64,000 nucleotides of DNA. It comes from Fuscovulum blasticum DSM 2131 (GTDB taxonomy: Bacteria; Pseudomonadota; Alphaproteobacteria; Rhodobacterales; Rhodobacteraceae). Position 1 is the first letter of the stretch. The number at the start of each line of letters is the position of its first letter. The position numbers and the translations under genes are program-made. The notes beneath the pieces are model-generated. The model had not been told where the DNA came from. It saw only the letters and a program-made list of their open reading frames with translations, and ran no database searches. Where the stretch lies: positions 186,001-250,000 of the forward strand of contig NZ_PZKE01000004.1 of NCBI RefSeq assembly GCF_003034965.1, written 5' to 3'. Positions 8,508 to 15,366 of this stretch are shown here, piece after piece.

Positions 8508-9020
8508 ATGACCAACCCCGTTCCCGCCGACGCAGAAGTGACGCCGCAGGATTTCCGTCTGGGGATGCGGGGGCTGGTCGGCAATTGCAGCATCATCACC
8601 GTGGGCGAGGGCGAGCGCGCCTCGGGGTTGGTGGTCACTTCGGCGATCTCGCTTTCGGTCGAGCCGCCGCTTCTGCTGGTCTGCGTGAACCGGAAGGCGT
8701 CGCCGCACCCCCTGCTGGTGGAATTCGGCTGTTTTGGCGTTTCATCGCTGGGGGCGGCGCATCAGCCGGTGGCCGAACGGTTTTCCGGCGTGGCGGGGGT
8801 GCGGGGGGCCGCGCGTTATGAAGGGGCCGAATGGGAAACCGCGGTGACCGGGGCGCGGCTTCTGAAAGGCGCGCCTTCGGCCTTTGATTGCAGCCTGGAA
8901 GAGGTGATCGACCGCGCGACGCATTCCATCGTGATCGGTCGGGTGCGGGCGATGCGCACGACCGAAGGGGCGGGGGCGCTGGTCTATTGGAACGGTGCCT
9001 ATCAGGCTCTTGGTGCCTGA
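8508..9020 (+). CDS. Flavin reductase-like, FMN-binding split-barrel protein
   Basis: This 170-residue protein matches the flavin reductase domain: an N-terminal DFRLGMRGLVGNCSIITVG segment, then GLVVTSAISLSVEPPLLLVCVN, the classic loop in which the T/S residues bind FMN and the P-P-L strand follows. The C-terminal part (FDCSLEEVIDRATHSIVIGRV) is also typical. These enzymes pass NAD(P)H electrons to FMN or FAD for a partner two-component monooxygenase in the cytoplasm. No oxygenase partner is adjacent. The start at ATG 8508 follows a GAAGGA site; an alternative ATG upstream (8421) has a poor leader. It lies 145 bp after the kynureninase-like gene, so cotranscription is possible. Confidence 0.88.
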   Translation: MTNPVPADAEVTPQDFRLGMRGLVGNCSIITVGEGERASGLVVTSAISLSVEPPLLLVCVNRKASPHPLLVEFGCFGVSSLGAAHQPVAERFSGVAGVRGAARYEGAEWETAVTGARLLKGAPSAFDCSLEEVIDRATHSIVIGRVRAMRTTEGAGALVYWNGAYQALGA

Positions 9021-9096
9021 CGCGACAGGACGGCGCCTTGCCAGCGCGCCGGCGGCAGGGATATTGCGCCGGTCTGGTGCGGGGGACTTTGGGCGC

Positions 9097-10341
9097 ATGG
9101 GTGTGGTGAAGCGGCTGTTCTCGGAAGGCTATCGCGTCTTCTTTCTGGCGGGCTGTCTGTTCGCGCTGCTGGCCATGCTGGTGTGGGAGGTCTGGCTGGC
9201 CGCGCAGGCGCAGGGCGGGGGGCTGGACCTGCCTATGGCGTGGCCGGCGAACCTGTGGCACGGGCATGAGATGATCATCGGCTATGCCGGGGCGACGCTG
9301 GGGGGGTTCCTGCTGACCTCGGCCTCGGGGTTGACGGGGCCTTCGGGCCTGCCGCGTCGCTTTATAGCGGTGGTGTTCGGGCTGTGGCTGCTGGGGCGGG
9401 TGGCCGTGTGGAATGCGGCCCTGCTGCCGGCCACGCTGGTGGCGCTGGCGGATCTGTCCTATCTGCCGGTGCTGGCGACCAAGATCGCGCTGCAACTGGT
9501 GGCGCGGCCCAAGCTGCAACAGGCGCTGCTGCTGGCGATTGTTGCGCTGGTCTGGACTTCGAACCTGAGTTTCCATCTGGAGGGGTTTGGCCTGCTGACC
9601 GATGGCGCCAGCCGGGGTGTGCGCGGCGCGCTGCTGGCCCATTCCGCGATGCTGCTGATCATTGGCGGGCGGCTGGTGCCGGGCTTCACCCGCAATGCTA
9701 TGATGCAGGCCGGGCAAGAGCAGGGCCATCCGCAGAACCCAGCCGCCCTGGCGGTGCTGTCCATCGCGCCGGGGCTGGCGCTGGTGCCGGCGGTTCTGGC
9801 GGGGGCGCCGGCCGGGGCGATTGCCGCACTGGCGCTGATGGCGGGCGGGGCGGCGCTGGTGCGGCTGCTGTTCTGGCGCGGCTGGTGGGCGTGGTCACGG
9901 CCGATCCTCTGGACGCTGCACATGGCGTTCCTGCTGAACGGTCTGGGGCTGGTGGCCTTTGGTATGGCGGCGGTCGGGGTGGGCGACGAACTGGCGGCGC
10001 TGCACCTGATTGGCATCGGCGGCATCGGCGGGATCACGATCTCCATCCTGACAAGGCTGACATTGGGCCTGACGGGCCGGCCGCTGGTGGCGCCGTGGCC
10101 GGTGGCGGTGGCCTATGCGCTGATCCCGCTGGCAGCGCTGATCCGCTTCGCCGCCTCGACCTGGCCCGAAATCTACTATCCGGCTAGCCTAGCGGCCGGG
10201 GCGTTGTGGCTGCTGGCCTTCGGTCTGGTGCTGGTGGCGCTGGCGCCCGTCTTTCTGGGGCCGCGGCTTGCGCGGGCGCCGGTGCTGCGGCAGCCGGGGG
10301 ACAAGGCCGCTCAGATCCGGCGCGACGGGACGAAGGCATAG
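9097..10341 (+). CDS. nnrS: NnrS-family haem/copper membrane protein
   Basis: This 414-residue polytopic protein has about twelve hydrophobic segments and the NnrS features: an N-terminal FSEGYRVFFLAGCLFALLAM segment, the conserved LWHGHEMIIGYAGA motif with candidate metal or haem His residues (about 57-70), and later LTLGLTGRPL. NnrS is a haem- and copper-containing integral membrane protein linked to nitric oxide stress or denitrification in Rhodobacter relatives; its biochemical role is not settled. ATG 9097 is preferred over an earlier start because the upstream translation lacks NnrS similarity. The 3' end overlaps the convergent VOC gene by 31 bp. No other denitrification gene is in the window. 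Confidence 0.9.
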   Translation: MGVVKRLFSEGYRVFFLAGCLFALLAMLVWEVWLAAQAQGGGLDLPMAWPANLWHGHEMIIGYAGATLGGFLLTSASGLTGPSGLPRRFIAVVFGLWLLGRVAVWNAALLPATLVALADLSYLPVLATKIALQLVARPKLQQALLLAIVALVWTSNLSFHLEGFGLLTDGASRGVRGALLAHSAMLLIIGGRLVPGFTRNAMMQAGQEQGHPQNPAALAVLSIAPGLALVPAVLAGAPAGAIAALALMAGGAALVRLLFWRGWWAWSRPILWTLHMAFLLNGLGLVAFGMAAVGVGDELAALHLIGIGGIGGITISILTRLTLGLTGRPLVAPWPVAVAYALIPLAALIRFAASTWPEIYYPASLAAGALWLLAFGLVLVALAPVFLGPRLARAPVLRQPGDKAAQIRRDGTKA

Positions 10342-10733
10342 CCCGAGGGTGACAGGATCACCGCCTCGCGCAGGCCATGGGCGGGCTTGTCGCGCGGTGC
10401 CTGCAGGACAATGCCGCCTGCCGCCCCGGCCCGCGCGGCGGCAAGGTCCGGGTCTGCCTCGTGCAGACGGATTTCCAGACCGGCGCCAAGCGGGCCGGAT
10501 TCGGGCAACAGGGCAAGCAGCGGATGGCTGGCATAGGTTCCGTCGCCATGCAGTTGCAGCGGCTGACCGGCATGCAGAAGGATTGCGAAATCGCGGCTGA
10601 CGCGATGCGCGGTCAGACCGAAGACCGTGGTCAGGAATGCCGCTTCGGCCGGCACATCGCGGCACAGCAGGTTGACACTGACTGCCGTCAGCGAATGGCC
10701 GAACGTGGCGGCGGGAACCGTTTCGTAATCCAT
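10311..10733 (-). CDS. Small VOC-family (glyoxalase-like) protein
   Basis: This single-domain 140-residue VOC-fold protein shows the alternating pattern LTAVSVNLLCRDVPAEAAFLTTVFGLTAHRVSRDFAILLH, followed by a second half with LGAGLEIRLHEADPDLAAARA and a C-terminal LSPSGYAFV strand. Clear metal-binding His and Glu ligands are not obvious in the first strand, so it may be a binding protein rather than a glyoxalase. ATG at 10733 follows an AGAGGTG ribosome-binding site on the minus strand. It is convergent with nnrS, with overlapping ends, and divergent from the homocysteine methyltransferase-like gene. Confidence 0.7.
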   Translation of the reverse strand: MDYETVPAATFGHSLTAVSVNLLCRDVPAEAAFLTTVFGLTAHRVSRDFAILLHAGQPLQLHGDGTYASHPLLALLPESGPLGAGLEIRLHEADPDLAAARAGAAGGIVLQAPRDKPAHGLREAVILSPSGYAFVPSRRI

Positions 10734-10842
10734 GGGCGCACCTCTGACGGCCACCCTGCCTTGGCATAGGGTCGGGGTCAAATCAGCTTCTTGATCTTGG
10801 GCCGCACGGGGCGCTACCTGCCACAAGGACAAGGAGAGAGCG

Positions 10843-11739
10843 ATGGCGACGATCACCCTTCTGGATGGCGGCATGGGGCAGGAACTGGTGGCGCGGGCAA
10901 CGCGCGATCCGGGGCCGCTGTGGGCGACGCGCGTGATGATTGATCACCCCGGGCTGGTGAAGGCGATCCACGACGATTACTTCGCCGCCGGGGCCAGCGT
11001 GGCCACGACCAACACCTACAACATCCTGCATGACCGCCTGCAACGCGACGGGCTGGATGCGCTGTATCACGCGCTGCATCTGCGCGCGCTGGCCGAGGCG
11101 CATGAAGCCCGTGCGCAGGCCGGGCGGGGGATCATCGCCGGGTCGATGGGGCCGCTTGGCGAAAGCTACCGCCCCGACCTGACCCCGCCGGTCGCGGAAT
11201 CGGCGGCGCTTTATGCCGAAAAGGCGCGGATTCTGGCCGCGCATGTCGATGTGATCCTGATCGAGACGATCTCTTCGCTTGATCTGGCCCGGGGCGCGCT
11301 GCGCGGCGCGCAGGTGGCGGGGCGGCCGGTCTGGCTGTCGGTCTCGGTCGATGACCGCGACGGATCACGCCTGCGCTCGGGCGAGGCGGTGGCGGATCTG
11401 GCGGAGGTGATTGCCGAGGCCCCGACCGCAGCGGTTCTGGCAAACTGCTCCATGCCCGAGGCGATGGTCGCCGCGATGGCGGCGCTGAAACCGCTGGGCC
11501 TGCCGTTCGGTGCCTATGCCAACGGGTTCTCCGAGATCACCGGCCTGCCGCTGCCGGAAACGCAGGCGCCGCCGGCCTATTGCGGCCGCCATGACCTGAC
11601 GCCCGAGAAATACGCCGATTTCGCCATGTCCTGGGTCGGGATGGGGGCCACCATCGTGGGCGGCTGCTGCGAGGTGGGGCCGGCCCATATCCGCCATCTG
11701 GCGCAGCGGCTGCGCGACGCGGGCCACCAGATCGCATGA
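10843..11739 (+). CDS. Homocysteine S-methyltransferase family protein (BHMT/MHT-like)
   Basis: This 298-residue single-domain (beta/alpha)8 protein begins with LLDGGMGQEL, typical of Zn-dependent homocysteine methyltransferases. It has the expected zinc-binding cysteines: one in VLANCSMPEAM (about 205) and the pair in IVGGCCEVGP near residue 275. Family members move a methyl group from betaine, S-methylmethionine or a related donor to homocysteine or another thiol. The donor cannot be told from sequence; closeness to a quaternary-amine transporter and DMGDH-like enzyme makes a betaine-type donor attractive, as inference. An AAGGAGAGA site precedes ATG 10843. It overlaps the next gene as ATGA. 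Confidence 0.87.
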   Translation: MATITLLDGGMGQELVARATRDPGPLWATRVMIDHPGLVKAIHDDYFAAGASVATTNTYNILHDRLQRDGLDALYHALHLRALAEAHEARAQAGRGIIAGSMGPLGESYRPDLTPPVAESAALYAEKARILAAHVDVILIETISSLDLARGALRGAQVAGRPVWLSVSVDDRDGSRLRSGEAVADLAEVIAEAPTAAVLANCSMPEAMVAAMAALKPLGLPFGAYANGFSEITGLPLPETQAPPAYCGRHDLTPEKYADFAMSWVGMGATIVGGCCEVGPAHIRHLAQRLRDAGHQIA

Positions 11740-12389
11740 TCCCCGATTTCGTCTATGCCCCGCCCGATGTGCCGCTGACGATCCTGCATGAGGACCGGCA
11801 CATTCTGGTGCTGGACAAGCCGGCGGGCCTTTTGTCGGTGCCGGGCAAGCTGGAGGGGCGGCAGGATTGCCTGCTGTCGCGGCTGCAGGCGGCGCGGTGG
11901 GATGCGCTGCTGGTGCACCGGCTGGATTGTGACACTTCGGGCGTGATGATCTTTGCCCGCACCAAAGCGGCGCAGGGTTTTCTGGGGCAGGAATTCGAAC
12001 AGCGCCGCGCGCAGAAGACCTATGTCGCGCGGGTCTGGGGTGAGGTGCCGGGCGACAGCGGCCATATCGACCTGCCGCTTTGCGCCGACTGGCCGAACCG
12101 GCCGCGGCAGATGGTCAGCCATGAACATGGCCGCCCGGCGCAGACCGACTGGCAGGTGATCGGCCGCAGCCCCGGCGAAACGCGGGTCCGGCTGACGCCC
12201 CATACCGGGCGCAGCCATCAGTTGCGGGTGCATATGCTGGCGCTGGGGCACCCTATTCTGGGCGACCCGATCTATGCGGAAGGCCCGGCGCGTGACGCGC
12301 CCCGGCTGATGCTACATGCCGAAACCCTGTCGCTGCATCACCCCGCCACGCAGGACCGGGTGACGTTCAGCGCCCCGGTTCCCTTCTGA
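11736..12389 (+). CDS. RluA-family pseudouridine synthase
   Basis: This 217-residue protein has the catalytic RluA motif HRLDCDTSG (about 66-74), whose Asp attacks the target uridine, plus ILHEDRHILVLDKPAGLLSVPG at the N-terminus and the later HTGRSHQLRVHMLALGHPILGD block. No S4 RNA-binding domain is present. The short length and lack of S4 make it most like RluA, which modifies 23S rRNA U746 and tRNA U32, but the RNA target is inferred. Translation appears coupled to the upstream methyltransferase through an ATGA overlap, although the two functions are not obviously related. It is convergent with the DeoR-type regulator. Confidence 0.9.
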   Translation: MIPDFVYAPPDVPLTILHEDRHILVLDKPAGLLSVPGKLEGRQDCLLSRLQAARWDALLVHRLDCDTSGVMIFARTKAAQGFLGQEFEQRRAQKTYVARVWGEVPGDSGHIDLPLCADWPNRPRQMVSHEHGRPAQTDWQVIGRSPGETRVRLTPHTGRSHQLRVHMLALGHPILGDPIYAEGPARDAPRLMLHAETLSLHHPATQDRVTFSAPVPF

Positions 12390-12395
12390 ACCGTC

Positions 12396-13154
12396 TCAGG
12401 CGACCGTCACGCGCAGGCCGTTGTCTGCCAGAAATCGGGCCAGGGCCGCGTCGGGCGGGGCATCGGTGACAAGGTGGTGAAACCGCCCCGGCGGGGCAAC
12501 GGCGATCGGGGCGCCGTGACCGAATTTCGAGGCGTCTGCTGCCACGATCACCTGATCGGCCTGGCCGATCATGGTCCGGCTGAACTCGGCCTCGCGCAGA
12601 TCCTGCAACAGGAAGCCGCTGGTGGCGTTGACAGCCGCAACCGACAGGATGGCATGGCCCACGCGGAACTGGCGCAGGAAATCCAGCGCCTCGGCGCCGA
12701 AGGCCCCGCCGTCATGGGCGCGCAATTCGCCCCCCGCCATGAAAACGCGGTTGCCGTTCACCCCGGCCAGCGCCTGCGCAACCGGCAGCGAATTGGTCAC
12801 GACCAGCAGTTCGCGCCGCACCCGCAGCGCCTGTGCGACATAGGCGGTGGTCGAGCCGACATCGAGAAAGACCGACGCCCCGTCAGGCAGCATCCGCGCC
12901 ACGGCTTCGGCGATCCGGCGCTTGGCGCCGGGGTTCACCTGCATCCGCTGGCCGAAGCTGGGTTCCGTCCCCCAGTCCTTGAGATGCGCGCCGCCATGCA
13001 CACGGGCAACCCGTCCCGCGGCTTCAAGCCGTTTCAGCGCGCGGCGCACGGTTTCGCCGGTGACGCCCAGCCGGCGGGCCAGATCATCCACCCGGCCGGT
13101 GCCGGTTTCTTCAAGCAGCCCAAGAATTGCGCGTTCGCGCGGGGAAGACAGCAT
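12396..13154 (-). CDS. DeoR-family transcriptional regulator
   Basis: This 252-residue regulator has an N-terminal winged helix-turn-helix (SSPRERAILGLLEETGTGRVDDLARRLGVTGETVRRALKRLE, read over about residues 2-45, ending in the typical RVHGGAHL). A DeoR sugar-phosphate-sensing domain follows, with VFLDVGSTTAYVAQAL and ADASKFGHG. DeoR proteins usually repress a divergent or downstream catabolic operon and respond to a phosphorylated intermediate. ATG 13154 is chosen because it has an AGG-containing leader; an in-frame GTG at 13205 lacks one and would overlap the operator-like repeats. It is divergent from the transporter operon, which also encodes a kinase, a plausible source of the inducer. 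Confidence 0.88.
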   Translation of the reverse strand: MLSSPRERAILGLLEETGTGRVDDLARRLGVTGETVRRALKRLEAAGRVARVHGGAHLKDWGTEPSFGQRMQVNPGAKRRIAEAVARMLPDGASVFLDVGSTTAYVAQALRVRRELLVVTNSLPVAQALAGVNGNRVFMAGGELRAHDGGAFGAEALDFLRQFRVGHAILSVAAVNATSGFLLQDLREAEFSRTMIGQADQVIVAADASKFGHGAPIAVAPPGRFHHLVTDAPPDAALARFLADNGLRVTVA

Positions 13155-13334
13155 TTTGCCTGCGATTGTGGTGGGTTCTTGGCAGTCCTGTTTGTGAATA
13201 TCCACTAAATTTCAACATAACTCCACAGTTTTCAACATTGGATTTGACAGGTGCGGGGATTCGGCCGCAGCTTTTGCACAGCGACCTCCGGGGAAAACCG
13301 GCGGCGGACACATGACAACAGGAGAGGAATACAG
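13155..13334. promoter_or_regulatory. Divergent control region with two phased TTCAACAT direct repeats
   Basis: The gap between the DeoR regulator and the binding-protein gene is AT-richer than its surroundings. It holds a direct repeat, TCCAC-N4/5-TTCAACAT, at 13201-13218 and 13222-13238, so the TTCAACAT cores (13211 and 13231) are 20 bp apart, about two helical turns. A TTGACA-like hexamer lies at 13244-13249 on the plus strand just after them, but no strong matching -10 box is evident. Repressor bound to the repeats could block this promoter. A GGAGAGG ribosome-binding site precedes ATG 13335. That this is the DeoR operator is inferred from position and phasing. Confidence 0.55.
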
Positions 13335-14288
13335 ATGACCCGGATGTGCCTTGCACGCGCCGCCGCCACGGCCACTGCCCTTGTCCTTTTTGGTGGTATG
13401 GCCCTGGCCGAAGTGGAAAGCGAAGACCCGATCAAGCTGACCCTGCACGACTGGACCGGGCAGTTGATCACCACGAACATCATGGCCGCCGTGCTGGAGG
13501 AAGCTGGCTACAACGTCGAACTGGTGCAGGCCGATTACCTGGCGCAGTTCGCCGGGCTGGAAACCGGCGACCTGCATGTCGCCATGGAGATCTGGGAAAC
13601 CACCGGGCGCGAGGCGATGGATGCCGCCGTGGCCAAGGGGGGCGTGGTCAACATGGGCGAAACCGGGATGCTGGCCAAGGAAGAGTGGTGGTATCCGCTG
13701 TACATGAAGGAAAAGTGCCCCGGCCTGCCTGACTGGAAGGCGCTGAACGACTGTGCCGCGGCCTTCGCCACCGCTGAAACCGGCGCCAAGGGCCGTTATC
13801 TGGGTGGCCCGGTCACCTGGGGCGGATTCGATGAGGAACGGATCGCAGCGCTGGGGCTGAACTATGAGGTGATCCACGCCGGCACCGATGCGGCGATGTT
13901 CGCCGAACTGGAATCGGCGTATCAGCGCAAGGATCCCATTCTTCTGTGGGTTTATGCCCCGCATTGGGCGCCGCAGAAATATGAAGGCGAATGGGTGGAA
14001 TTCCCGCCCTATGAGGCCGCCTGCTATACCGATCCCGCCTGGGGGTCGAACCCGACCGCCACGCATGATTGCGGCAAGCCCTTCGGCCCGATCTGGAAGG
14101 TGGGTTGGGCGGGTCTGCCCGAGAAATGGCCGGGCGCCGACAAGGCCATCCGCGCCTTCCACATCGAGAATGATGCGATGGGGGCGATGATCGCCAAGGT
14201 CGATCTGGACGGCCAGACGGTCGAGGATGTGGTCAACGAATGGATGGACGCGAATGAGGCCACCTGGTCGGCCTGGATCGCCAAATGA
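13335..14288 (+). CDS. Periplasmic glycine-betaine/choline-type substrate-binding protein of ABC transporter
   Basis: This 317-residue protein has a signal peptide (ATATALVLFGGMALAE) and an OpuAC/ProX-type binding domain starting with IKLTLHDWTGQLITTNIMAAVLEEAGYNVELVQ. Trp and Tyr residues suited to an aromatic cage for a quaternary ammonium group are frequent (for example EIWETTG, EEWWYPLYM, VTWGG, LWVYAPHW). It delivers substrate to the ATPase and permease encoded next. The exact ligand (glycine betaine, choline, proline betaine, carnitine or other) cannot be read from sequence. The pair of Cys residues in KEKCPGL and LNDCAAAF may form a disulfide. It is the first gene of the operon and is followed by a stable hairpin. 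Confidence 0.88.
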   Translation: MTRMCLARAAATATALVLFGGMALAEVESEDPIKLTLHDWTGQLITTNIMAAVLEEAGYNVELVQADYLAQFAGLETGDLHVAMEIWETTGREAMDAAVAKGGVVNMGETGMLAKEEWWYPLYMKEKCPGLPDWKALNDCAAAFATAETGAKGRYLGGPVTWGGFDEERIAALGLNYEVIHAGTDAAMFAELESAYQRKDPILLWVYAPHWAPQKYEGEWVEFPPYEAACYTDPAWGSNPTATHDCGKPFGPIWKVGWAGLPEKWPGADKAIRAFHIENDAMGAMIAKVDLDGQTVEDVVNEWMDANEATWSAWIAK

Positions 14289-14303
14289 CCCTGTGATCCT
14301 TGC

Positions 14304-14332
14304 GGCGGGGCGCCCGTGACGGCCGCCCCGCC
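14304..14332 (+). other. Stable GC-rich hairpin between binding-protein and ATPase genes
   Basis: GGCGGGGCG (14304-14312) pairs with CGCCCCGCC (14324-14332) around an 11-base loop. There is no T run after it, so it is not a standard intrinsic terminator. In many ABC operons such a hairpin after the binding-protein gene protects that part of the message from 3' decay, giving more binding protein than membrane components. That role here is inferred. Confidence 0.5.
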
Positions 14333-14355
14333 CCTGTGCCCGGACCGGACCCGAG

Positions 14356-15366
14356 ATGACCCGACCTGTCAAACTGGCTTGCCGCCATGTGTGGAAGCTG
14401 TACGGCCCGCATCCCGAACGCTTGGTTGGCAAGAGCCCCTCGCTTGACGAGATCCGGGCGTCGGGCCATGTCGGCGCTGTCCGCGATGTCAGCCTGAACA
14501 TCGGCGAGGGCGAGATCTTCGTCATCATGGGGCTGTCCGGGTCGGGGAAATCGACGCTGGTGCGCTGCCTGTCGCGGCTGATCGAACCGACGGCGGGGGA
14601 AATCCTGTATGACGGCGAAGACCTGCTGAAGGCCAGCCCGGCCCGGATGATCGAGATCCGGCGGCATCACATGGGTATGGTGTTCCAGCATTTCGCCCTG
14701 CTGCCGCATCTGACCGTGCTGGAAAACGTGGCCTTCCCGCTGGAGGTGCAGGGCATGGCCCGCCCGGCGCGCGAGGCGCGGGCGCGCGAGGTGATCGCGC
14801 TGGTGGGGTTGCAGGGCCGCGAGGGGCATTATCCCCGGCAATTGTCGGGCGGCCAGCAGCAGCGGGTTGGCATCGCCCGGTCGCTGGCGGTCGAGCCTGA
14901 CCTGTGGTTCCTGGACGAACCCTTCAGCGCGCTGGACCCGCTGATCCGGCGCGAGATGCAGGAGGAATTCCTGCGCATCCAGAAGCAGTTGAAGAAGACC
15001 ATCGTCTTCATCACCCATGATTTCGACGAGGCGATCCGCCTGGCCGATCACATTGCCATCATGAAGGATGGCGCGGTGGTGCAGGTGGCCAGCCCCGAGG
15101 AACTGGTGCTGGCCCCGGCGGATGATTACGTCCGCGCCTTCACCGCCCATGTCAGCCGCGCAAAGGTGATCACGCTGGGGCGCATTGCGGTGCCGGGCGT
15201 GCCCGCCGATGTGGCCGGCACCCTGCCCGCCGAGGCGCGGGTGGAAGCCGTGGCCGAGCAGGTGGTGACCGCCGGCCGCCCCTTCGCGGTGGAACGCGAA
15301 GGCGCGGTGATCGGCCATGTCACCCCGCAGGCGGTGATCGACGTGCTGATCGGGCGGGGCGGATGA
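14356..15366 (+). CDS. Quaternary-amine ABC transporter ATP-binding protein (ProV/OpuAA-like)
   Basis: This 336-residue ABC ATPase has the long N-terminal extension typical of ProV (KLYGPHPERL, LDEIRASGHVGAVRDVSL), Walker A (GLSGSGKST), Q-loop (MVFQHFALLPH), signature (LSGGQQQR), Walker B (LWFLDEPFSALDP) and the switch His (FITHDFDEA). A C-terminal regulatory region of about 90 residues follows, where CBS domains sit in osmoregulated OpuA proteins, but a clear CBS pair is not evident. This suggests a catabolic importer rather than an osmosensor. It powers uptake with the fused permease next door, whose ATG overlaps this gene's stop (ATGA). Confidence 0.92.
   Translation: MTRPVKLACRHVWKLYGPHPERLVGKSPSLDEIRASGHVGAVRDVSLNIGEGEIFVIMGLSGSGKSTLVRCLSRLIEPTAGEILYDGEDLLKASPARMIEIRRHHMGMVFQHFALLPHLTVLENVAFPLEVQGMARPAREARAREVIALVGLQGREGHYPRQLSGGQQQRVGIARSLAVEPDLWFLDEPFSALDPLIRREMQEEFLRIQKQLKKTIVFITHDFDEAIRLADHIAIMKDGAVVQVASPEELVLAPADDYVRAFTAHVSRAKVITLGRIAVPGVPADVAGTLPAEARVEAVAEQVVTAGRPFAVEREGAVIGHVTPQAVIDVLIGRGG

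Noticed and set aside
13155-13205. In-frame GTG start at 13205 for the DeoR regulator
   Set aside because: No ribosome-binding site and it would add 17 atypical residues and run into the operator-like repeats; ATG 13154 matches family length.
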